Shown here piece by piece: positions 21,122 through 26,780 of a DNA stretch of 28,392 nt (position 1 is the stretch's first letter; every line of letters starts with the position of its first letter). The stretch comes from a virus. The stretch is from IMG/VR virus record IMGVR_UViG_3300034062_005178, positions 1 through 28,392 of that record; one strand, 5' to 3'. Both the position numbers and the translations under genes were made by a program. A model generated the notes under the pieces. That model ran no database searches. It was not told the origin of the DNA and saw only the letters and a list, made by a program, of their open reading frames with translations.

Positions 21122-22081
21122 ATGGCAGGCGACTGGCACCCAATCTTCAACAACCTCCGAGACTCGCCGCGCGTCGTGCGCATGGCCCGCGAGCTGCGCG
21201 TTAAACGAACCTTAATCGTTGGCGCGTGCTCAATCTGGTGGGCGATCCTCGACGAGCACGGCACCAACGGACTGGTCCCAGACTACGGGCTGGATGATCT
21301 AGACCAAGTGGTTCAGATCATCGGGTTCGGCGCTGCGATGGTTTCGGTTGGTTGGATCAAAGTCATTGACGGCGGCCTATTTGCGCCTGAATGGGAGAAG
21401 CACAACAGCCAAGGTGCGAAGGTCAGACTGACCGAGCGAGCCAAGAAGCGGCGGCAGCGTTCCGAGAAACTTTGTCCCGGTTCTGTCCCCGAAAGTGAGG
21501 GACAACTTCGGGACAAAGACGGGACAAACGAGGGACAAAACGGGGACACGACCGGGACCACCACTACCACGACCACTACCACGACCCATAAAGACATTCT
21601 TCCCCCCGCTGCTGCGCAGCGTGCCCCCAAGGGGGCAGGCGAGGCTCCGCCGCTGATCCCAAAGCCGCCCCCGGTGAACTGGGATCACCTGACCGGATGG
21701 CGAGGCATCGACGAACGACGACGAACAGCGTGGGCCGCGGCCTACCCCGCGTGCGACCTCGACCGGCAACTGGCGGCGATGCACGCATGGCTGACGGCCA
21801 ACCCCGAGCGGGCGAGGAAGAGCAACTACGAGCGGTTCATCACGAACTGGCTGAAGCGCGAACAGGATCACGGCGGCGACATGAGGAGCAACGGCAATGG
21901 CAACGGACTTCGGACAAACGGTCGTGGGATTGGCGGCGGAACTCATGCGGCAGAGCGGCGAGCAGCCAAAGCCGCCCGCGAGTACCCCGAACCAGACCTC
22001 GAACTCCCCGTCCAATCATTCTCTGGAAGTGCAGGGGCGGATGATCCGGAGTGGCCTCCCGTTCCGGCACCGCGAGGCTAG
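21122..22081 (+). CDS. Phage replication initiator / replisome organizer (O- or DnaT-like)
   Basis: The ATG follows AAAGGGAAC. N-terminal residues about 1-110 (GDWHPIFNNLRDSPRVVRMA through FAPEWEKHNSQG) form a winged-helix DNA-binding domain as in phage replisome organizers. Then comes a basic patch (LTERAKKRRQRSEK), an acidic and ten-Thr linker, and a C-terminal domain DLDRQLAAMHAWLTANPERA followed by NYERFITNWLKREQD, typical of DnaT/DnaD-like replication proteins that recruit the helicase. The linker DNA carries 11-bp iterons, the probable origin, as in lambda O. The product likely binds them, melts DNA and delivers the helicase with the downstream DnaC-like loader. The last 185 nt overlap that gene. 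Confidence 0.78.
   Translation: MAGDWHPIFNNLRDSPRVVRMARELRVKRTLIVGACSIWWAILDEHGTNGLVPDYGLDDLDQVVQIIGFGAAMVSVGWIKVIDGGLFAPEWEKHNSQGAKVRLTERAKKRRQRSEKLCPGSVPESEGQLRDKDGTNEGQNGDTTGTTTTTTTTTTHKDILPPAAAQRAPKGAGEAPPLIPKPPPVNWDHLTGWRGIDERRRTAWAAAYPACDLDRQLAAMHAWLTANPERARKSNYERFITNWLKREQDHGGDMRSNGNGNGLRTNGRGIGGGTHAAERRAAKAAREYPEPDLELPVQSFSGSAGADDPEWPPVPAPRG
21471..21560 (+). other. Iteron array, probable replication origin
   Basis: Six direct repeats GGGACAA or close variants start at 21499, 21510, 21521, 21532, 21543 and 21554: exact 11-bp steps. The first four are near-identical (GGGACAA plus C or A); the last two drift. Two inverted copies, TTTGTCCC (21471-21478) and CTGTCCC (21483-21489), also step by 11. 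Because 11 is not a multiple of three, selection is on DNA, not protein. A palindrome (GCTGCGCAGC, 21611-21620) and hairpin TGCCCCC-AA-GGGGGCA (21622-21637) follow. Iterons inside an initiator gene are the known layout of lambdoid origins. Confidence 0.75.
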
Positions 22082-22619
22082 ACCGGCCGGGCTTGACCGC
22101 TCAAGCGGCTGGGGCGAGTCCTTCACCTCGGCGTGGCGTTTGTGTGGGCTTGGGGGTATGGTGTGTCTCCTGGGGCAACGCGGCACGGGTAAGACGCAGA
22201 TGGCGTGCGAGATCGCGCGAGCGTTCATTGCTAGGCGGGTCGAGGTCGGCAAGGAAGAGGACTTTTCGGTCCTGTACGTGCGGGCAATGGAACTCTTCGG
22301 CGCCCTTCGCGGCGCGTTCCGCAAGGGGTCCGACCAGACCGAGATGGACGTGATGGCGCGGTTCCGCAAGGTGCCGCTCCTTATCATCGACGAGATCCAG
22401 GAGCGCGGCGAGACCGAGTTTGAGGACCGGATGCTCGTGCTCCTCCTCGACCAGCGGTACGGGGACATGAAGCCGACGCTGATCCTGAGCAACCTCGCGC
22501 GGGCGGAGCTTGCGGCGAGCCTTGGAAAGTCCGTCGTGAGCCGGATTCAGGAAGTCGGGACCGTGATCGAGTGCAACTGGAAGAGCTACCGAAACAAGGC
22601 CGCGGGAGGTTCACAGTGA
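21897..22619 (+). CDS. DnaC/IstB-like AAA+ helicase loader
   Basis: Start at ATG 21897 with GAGGAG 8 nt upstream, so the 185-nt overlap with the initiator is real. The 240-aa product has a flexible Ser/Pro/Asn-rich start, then Walker A GQRGTGKT (93-100), Walker B LLIIDEI (about 161-167), a sensor-I segment PTLILSNLA and an Arg finger candidate (VVSRIQEVG). These are the marks of DnaC-type loaders, which put the replicative helicase onto origin DNA. The short length and lack of a zinc or wing domain fit. It is coupled to the initiator upstream and to the 172-aa gene downstream (GTGA). Confidence 0.88.
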   Translation: MATDFGQTVVGLAAELMRQSGEQPKPPASTPNQTSNSPSNHSLEVQGRMIRSGLPFRHREARPAGLDRSSGWGESFTSAWRLCGLGGMVCLLGQRGTGKTQMACEIARAFIARRVEVGKEEDFSVLYVRAMELFGALRGAFRKGSDQTEMDVMARFRKVPLLIIDEIQERGETEFEDRMLVLLLDQRYGDMKPTLILSNLARAELAASLGKSVVSRIQEVGTVIECNWKSYRNKAAGGSQ

Positions 22620-23134
22620 TTCCACAGCGTCTATCGGCAGCGGACCATCTCGCGGGATGCGTTCTGCTCAACCCGGAACTTCGTGGCTCGCTTCGCCCCG
22701 ACGAGGCGGCGTTGCTGGCGGCACAGCAGCCGCTTGACCCGGACGAACTCAAGGCGAGGGTGATCCTCGAAACCGACAACGACCCCGAGCGGCTTGTCTG
22801 CCACTTCCGCGAGTGCGTGCGGCGGATGCGGATGGACGCCGGGCTCGACAAGCCCGCCGAGTCGTCGGCCATGCAGCGGCTCATGGAGGCACGCAACCGC
22901 GAGACGGTCAGCATGGCGGACGTTGAAACCACCGAGCGCAACAGGGCGGCGGAATCTGCGTACCGACGCGGCTACGTGCAGGGGTACTGGGAGGGCTCCG
23001 AGAACGAGCGCAAGTACGGGGCCGAGAAGGTGGACGCGTTCTGGAACGACGTTCTGAGCCCGTGGCGATACCGCGACTGCTCGCGGCTGGTGCTGCCCCC
23101 GGAGATTACTGACAAGGCCGGAGGTGCAGCGTGA
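22616..23134 (+). CDS. Hypothetical protein (172 aa)
   Basis: GTG start overlapping the loader stop (GTGA). The product begins VIPQRLSAADHLAGCVLLNP; in the N-terminal 30 residues this resembles the start of DnaB helicase N-terminal domains (E/D-x-x-x-L-G-x-x-L), but no helicase core follows. Later parts are charged helices (LKARVILETDNDPERLVCHF, ERNRAAESAYRRGYVQGYWE) and an aromatic C-terminus. It may be a replication accessory protein by position. Function is not recognised. Confidence 0.6.
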   Translation: MIPQRLSAADHLAGCVLLNPELRGSLRPDEAALLAAQQPLDPDELKARVILETDNDPERLVCHFRECVRRMRMDAGLDKPAESSAMQRLMEARNRETVSMADVETTERNRAAESAYRRGYVQGYWEGSENERKYGAEKVDAFWNDVLSPWRYRDCSRLVLPPEITDKAGGAA

Positions 23135-23388
23135 AGACCCCACCAGAGTTTGAGCGGCTGCGGGCACACGACGACCAAGCAGTTGGAGTCGCAACCGAAA
23201 TGATGGCGATTCTCGCCCCGTTGGTTCCCGCCAGCGACATCTACAGGCAAATCCAAAGCAACATCCGCGCAGCGAAAGACAACGACGACCCGGTTGGTGC
23301 CGCAATCGGCGTGATGTCGTTGGTCGGCTTCTGGGCCGCAATCGAGTCGATGGAGCGCTCGATTCGGGAAAGCGAAGGTGTCGCATGA
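23131..23388 (+). CDS. Hypothetical protein (85 aa)
   Basis: GTG start overlapping the previous stop. The helical product (PPEFERLRAHDDQAVGVATE, then a hydrophobic part PVGAAIGVMSLVGFWAAIES) could be a small bundle; the hydrophobic run is too broken for a sure membrane helix. No motif. Coupled to both neighbours. Confidence 0.55.
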   Translation: MKTPPEFERLRAHDDQAVGVATEMMAILAPLVPASDIYRQIQSNIRAAKDNDDPVGAAIGVMSLVGFWAAIESMERSIRESEGVA

Positions 23389-23621
23389 CCACCACCACCA
23401 CCACCCCCAAACTCACCGGCCTCCAGCGCCGGGTCTACGACGCGATTGACAACCACTGGGCCGAGCTCCACGTCGTCGGCCAGCGTTGCGGCTGGGGCGG
23501 CGAGGGTTGCCGGCGGACCCCGTGCGGATTGTGGCTTGTGGCCTGCTCGTTGCAGCGTCACGGGCTTGTGGAGACCAAGAGCAGGCCGGATCGCGTGAAG
23601 CGAGTGCGAGGTGCGAAGTGA
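23385..23621 (+). CDS. Winged-helix-like small protein (78 aa)
   Basis: ATG overlapping the previous stop. After a Thr-rich start, LTGLQRRVYDAIDNHWAELH is the first helix of a winged-helix-type fold, followed by a Cys-bearing turn (CGWGGEGCRRTPCGLWLV) and CSLQRHGLVETKSRPDRVKR, which looks like the recognition helix and wing. The same compact plan recurs in the genes at 25270, 25572, 25802 and 26035. DNA binding is inferred. Confidence 0.6.
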   Translation: MTTTTTTPKLTGLQRRVYDAIDNHWAELHVVGQRCGWGGEGCRRTPCGLWLVACSLQRHGLVETKSRPDRVKRVRGAK

Positions 23622-25273
23622 GCGAACCCGTCCGCATCCTCATCGGCGACGTTCTGGACGGGCTTCGGTCCCTGCCGGACGGCTCGGCCCAGTGCTGCGT
23701 CACGTCGCCGCCATACTGGGGGCTGCGCGATTACGGCGTGGACGGCCAGATCGGTCTGGAGCCGACGCCCGAGGCTTTCGTCGCCAAGATGGTCGAGGTG
23801 TTCCGCGAGGTCCGGCGCGTGCTGCGTGAGGATGGGGTGTGCTTCCTCAACATCGGGGACAGCTACGCGACGGGGACAACAGCAAACAGGCAGCAGTCGC
23901 CCAATCCCGGCGTCGGCGCGAACTGCCCAGAAGCACAGAACAGCGTGGCACGCATTGGCACGCCGGCGGGCCTGAAAACCAAAGACCTGTGCGGCATCCC
24001 GTGGCGCGTTGTGTTGGCCCTTCAAGCCGATGGGTGGTACTGGCGATCCTGCATCGTGTGGGCGAAGAAGTCGCCGATGCCCGAGAGCGTGACCGACCGG
24101 CCAACGTCGAGCTGGGAGCCGATCTTCCTGCTGGCGAAGGGGGAGCGGTATTTCTATGACAGTTTTGCCGTTCGTGAGCGTGACGCGGAGGCGGTGAAGT
24201 CATACAATAACCTCCATGAAAACAAGCGCGGAATACATGAGGGCGTGGAGAGCGAAGCCGGAGAACCGAGCCAAGTCGAGGGCGTCGGACGCACGGTACA
24301 GGCAAAGCGTCAAAGGCAGGGCGAACCGCGCGGCGTACTCAAAGTCCAAGAAGATGGCGGCGAGTCGGGCGATATGGAGATCCACTCCGGAGGGTCAGGC
24401 GTATGTGGCCCGATACCGCAAGTCTCAGAAGAGGAAGCGGGTGCTTGCCCGCTACTACAGCAGCGGGAAGGGCAGGGCTGCAATCGACCGCTATCAGAAG
24501 ACGCCCAAGGGCGCGGAATCCTTACTTCGCGGAGTTCACAAGCGTCGGGCACGGCTGAAACAGATTGTGTGCGACCTAACTGCGAAACAGTGGCAGGAAA
24601 TACAGGCTCGTCAGAACCATGCGTGCGCGATGTGCAAGAAAGCATCAGCTTTGACTCGCGATCACGTAGTGCCAATCAGCAAGGGCGGGTCGCACACGGC
24701 GGCAAACATTCAAGCGTTGTGCCGGAGCTGCAACAGCAAGAAGGGCAATCGGTAGGCCGCAACCAGCGCAACGTCTGGCACCTTGGACCCGAGCCCTACA
24801 GCGAGGCCCACTTCGCAACCTTCCCCACCGAGATCCCGCGCCGGGCCATCCTCGCCGGGACCAGCGAGAAGGGCGCGTGCCCGGACTGCGGCGCACCGTG
24901 GAAGCGAATCACCACCCGCGAGAAGTTGACCCGCGAGCGGCCAAACGACTTCACGAAGCGGGACGGCGAGGAGGGCACGGGCAACTCGTGCGCCAACACC
25001 GTCGCAGGCGTGGCGACAACGACGCTCGGATGGGAGCCGACATGCAAGTGCGGCAACCCCAACACCGTCCCGTGCGTGGTACTCGATCCGTTCCTCGGCA
25101 GCGGCACGACCATCGCCGTAGCCCGCACGCTCGGGCGGCATGGCGTCGGATGCGAGTTGAACCCGGCCTACGCGGAGCTGGCCCGCGAGCGGATCGGGAA
25201 GGCAGAGAAGCCCAGCACGTTCGTATCGGCAAAGGCGGACGAGTCGCCACTGTTCTCAGGAGCAACCAAGTGA
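23618..25273 (+). CDS. DNA methyltransferase with internal insertion carrying an HNH gene
   Basis: GTG start at 23618 overlapping the previous stop. The 551-aa frame has motif IV TSPPYWGLRDYG (SPPY at 30-33) and motif I LDPFLGSGTTIA near 488-498 in beta-class order, with GRNQRNVWHLGP and FATFPTEIPRRAILAG before a Cys knuckle CPDCGAPW. SPPY suggests N4-cytosine or N6-adenine transfer. Between about residues 193 and 377 the sequence is low in hydrophobics and unlike a methyltransferase; this part is the other reading frame of the HNH gene (24216-24755). The frame remains open throughout, so the product may be a full enzyme with a large loop, or an inactivated one. Its likely role is anti-restriction. 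Confidence 0.8.
   Translation: MSEPVRILIGDVLDGLRSLPDGSAQCCVTSPPYWGLRDYGVDGQIGLEPTPEAFVAKMVEVFREVRRVLREDGVCFLNIGDSYATGTTANRQQSPNPGVGANCPEAQNSVARIGTPAGLKTKDLCGIPWRVVLALQADGWYWRSCIVWAKKSPMPESVTDRPTSSWEPIFLLAKGERYFYDSFAVRERDAEAVKSYNNLHENKRGIHEGVESEAGEPSQVEGVGRTVQAKRQRQGEPRGVLKVQEDGGESGDMEIHSGGSGVCGPIPQVSEEEAGACPLLQQREGQGCNRPLSEDAQGRGILTSRSSQASGTAETDCVRPNCETVAGNTGSSEPCVRDVQESISFDSRSRSANQQGRVAHGGKHSSVVPELQQQEGQSVGRNQRNVWHLGPEPYSEAHFATFPTEIPRRAILAGTSEKGACPDCGAPWKRITTREKLTRERPNDFTKRDGEEGTGNSCANTVAGVATTTLGWEPTCKCGNPNTVPCVVLDPFLGSGTTIAVARTLGRHGVGCELNPAYAELARERIGKAEKPSTFVSAKADESPLFSGATK
24216..24755 (+). CDS. HNH endonuclease nested out of frame in methyltransferase gene
   Basis: ATG at 24216; the region just before it is less GC-rich and has no strong ribosome site. 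The 179-aa product has a long basic repeat-like region (RAKPENRAKSRASDARYRQS, SKSKKMAASRAIWRS, SQKRKRVLARYYSSGKG), typical of HNH homing-type enzymes, then CAMCKK, DHVVPISKGG and NIQALCRSCNSKKGN, an HNH domain with two Cys pairs (Cys137/140 and 169/172) and His150. It would cut or nick DNA and spread itself. It lies entirely within the methyltransferase gene in another frame and ends near the resumption of recognisable methyltransferase sequence. Confidence 0.82.
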   Translation: MKTSAEYMRAWRAKPENRAKSRASDARYRQSVKGRANRAAYSKSKKMAASRAIWRSTPEGQAYVARYRKSQKRKRVLARYYSSGKGRAAIDRYQKTPKGAESLLRGVHKRRARLKQIVCDLTAKQWQEIQARQNHACAMCKKASALTRDHVVPISKGGSHTAANIQALCRSCNSKKGNR

Positions 25274-25572
25274 CCCACGCAAAAACATCCCCCACCCGCA
25301 ACCAGGGGAGCAAATACAACCACAGCAACCCATTCGGCCCGCCAAACGTGGTGTGGACGGCTCAGGGCGTGCTGAAGCACATGCACGCCAACGGCGGCGA
25401 GCTTGACGCGACGGACAACGCTGGCGGGCTGCACGGCATCCGCAAGACGGTGATGACGCAGCTCCTCGCGGACGAGCTTGTCGAGTCGCGCGGGTTTGCG
25501 AAGTTCAAGATCACGCCGAAGGGCGAAGAGGTCGCGGTTTGGGGAGCCCGCGGATTTGGGGGTGTGAAGTGA
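25270..25572 (+). CDS. Small winged-helix-like protein (100 aa)
   Basis: GTG overlapping the methyltransferase stop (GTGA). It starts with a basic region (THAKTSPTRNQGSKYNHSNP), then helices FGPPNVVWTAQGVLKHMHAN and GIRKTVMTQLLADELVESRG followed by a strand FKITPKGEEVAVWG. This order, helix-helix-recognition helix-wing, fits a small winged-helix fold. It overlaps the next gene by one base (TGATG). DNA binding is inferred. Confidence 0.6.
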   Translation: MTHAKTSPTRNQGSKYNHSNPFGPPNVVWTAQGVLKHMHANGGELDATDNAGGLHGIRKTVMTQLLADELVESRGFAKFKITPKGEEVAVWGARGFGGVK

Positions 25573-25805
25573 TGACCCACCGCAGATCAGCAACACCCGC
25601 GAACGTCGCCCGCGTGCTTGCCGCCGTCGGGGACGTTTGGACCGACCTTCACGCGATCCGCCGCGACACGGGCTGGAGCGTCAACAACGACGGGATGCTC
25701 CAGACGGTCAAGGCGATGGTGCGTGACGGAGTGCTCGAAGAGTCCGGCGGCAACGACGGGGTAGGGACGTACATCGTGCGGCGCAAGCCGGGGGGTGCAG
25801 CGTGA
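25572..25805 (+). CDS. Small winged-helix-like protein (77 aa)
   Basis: ATG at 25572 overlapping the previous stop. ATPANVARVLAAVGDVWTDL, then IRRDTGWSVNNDGMLQTVKA and MVRDGVLEESGGNDGVGTYI is the helix-turn-helix plus wing pattern of the genes on both sides. Possibly a set of duplicated small DNA-binding proteins. Coupled to the next gene by GTGA. Confidence 0.6.
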   Translation: MTHRRSATPANVARVLAAVGDVWTDLHAIRRDTGWSVNNDGMLQTVKAMVRDGVLEESGGNDGVGTYIVRRKPGGAA

Positions 25806-26038
25806 ACCCGAACATCGACTGCCCAAGGTCGCACGTCCTCGCGCTCGTGACCGAAGTGGACTGGTGGCTCGGCATCGAGGAGATCCGGGCGCAGATGGAG
25901 TGGGGACCAGACAACGGGCACAGGGGCCGACGCAGCCTGTACGGGCTGGTGCGAGGGCTCATCACAAGCGGGGAACTGGAGTCACGCGGCGGGGTTGGAA
26001 CCACGGAGCGGTTTGAGGTGAGGAGGAAGCGGCCATGA
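25802..26038 (+). CDS. Small winged-helix-like protein (78 aa)
   Basis: GTG start overlapping the previous stop. SHVLALVTEVDWWLGIEEIR, then RSLYGLVRGLITSGELESRG and TERFEVRRK have the same layout as its neighbours: helix, helix, recognition helix, wing with a terminal strand. Function unknown. Coupled to the next gene by ATGA. Confidence 0.6.
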   Translation: MNPNIDCPRSHVLALVTEVDWWLGIEEIRAQMEWGPDNGHRGRRSLYGLVRGLITSGELESRGGVGTTERFEVRRKRP

Positions 26039-26400
26039 ACGACATCGACACCATCATCGCCGCCCAGTACGACGCCGCGGCGACACCGATGCTGCCGTTT
26101 GGCGAGGCGAAGAAGCGGCCGCGCCGGGTGAACTCCAGTGTTCCGCGCGAGGAGCGAGCCAGGAAGCAGGGCACGCAAGACCTCATCCGCGAGATGCTGC
26201 TGGCTGGCAAGCGGTTCAACTACCTCGAAATCATGCGACTCACGGGCTCGCCAGCGACGGCCCAGCGGATCAACGAGCTGTGCGATCAGGGAATGACCAT
26301 CAAGCGAGACAAGAGCGCCGTGGGCCGCGGCATCGTGGACTACTGGATGCTGCCCGAGGACATCGCGGCTTGGAAGGCTGCGAATGGGGGTGAAGCGTGA
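26035..26400 (+). CDS. Hypothetical protein with HTH-like C-terminal half (121 aa)
   Basis: ATG overlapping the previous stop. The first 40 residues look unstructured and end in a basic patch (GEAKKRPRRVNSSVPREERA). The second half, GTQDLIREMLLAGKRFNYLE then MRLTGSPATAQRINELCDQG, reads like a MarR/phage-type winged helix with recognition helix SPATAQRINEL, followed by a wing strand YWMLPEDIAAW. It probably binds DNA. Overlaps the next start by GTGA. Confidence 0.6.
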   Translation: MNDIDTIIAAQYDAAATPMLPFGEAKKRPRRVNSSVPREERARKQGTQDLIREMLLAGKRFNYLEIMRLTGSPATAQRINELCDQGMTIKRDKSAVGRGIVDYWMLPEDIAAWKAANGGEA

Positions 26401-26780
26401 ACATCGACTACATGCTGGACGACGACAAGTGCTGCACGCTTCGCAACGCATTCATCGACAAGAACGGTGACGACCCATACGACGCATGGGACGCCGGCTG
26501 GCGAGCCGCGTGCGAGGCGATGCACAAGAAGGCACAGGCCAAGGCCGCCCCCGATTGGCGCGCGGCGTGCGTGGTGGAGAAGTGCGAGGATGGCGACTGG
26601 GATGTTGTGAGTCCTAGCGGTGAGTTCTGGTTGTACGAAGTTCGGCCTTGTTGGATGGGGTTTGACGATTCGGTTAAACGCAGCAAGATCGGTTCATTCG
26701 GGTGTGAGATCTCCGCCCGCGCCGCCCTCGCCGCCTGCCCGACCCCGCCGCCGGATTGGGAGGGTTCAAAGTGTGGCTAA
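26397..26780 (+). CDS. Hypothetical protein (127 aa)
   Basis: GTG overlapping the previous stop. The N-terminal half contains NAFIDKNGDDPYDAWDAGWR and ACEAMHKKAQAKAA, a helical, aromatic stretch common in phage proteins of unknown role; the C-terminal half is strand-rich with cysteines (VVSPSGEFWLYEVRPCWMG). Its last bases overlap the starts of both following reading frames, so translation is likely coupled. Confidence 0.6.
   Translation: MNIDYMLDDDKCCTLRNAFIDKNGDDPYDAWDAGWRAACEAMHKKAQAKAAPDWRAACVVEKCEDGDWDVVSPSGEFWLYEVRPCWMGFDDSVKRSKIGSFGCEISARAALAACPTPPPDWEGSKCG

Noticed and set aside
24195-24755. Intein or group I intron in the methyltransferase gene
   Set aside because: The inserted protein is in another frame from the host protein and lacks intein splice blocks; almost the whole insertion is the HNH gene, leaving too little sequence for a group I intron core.
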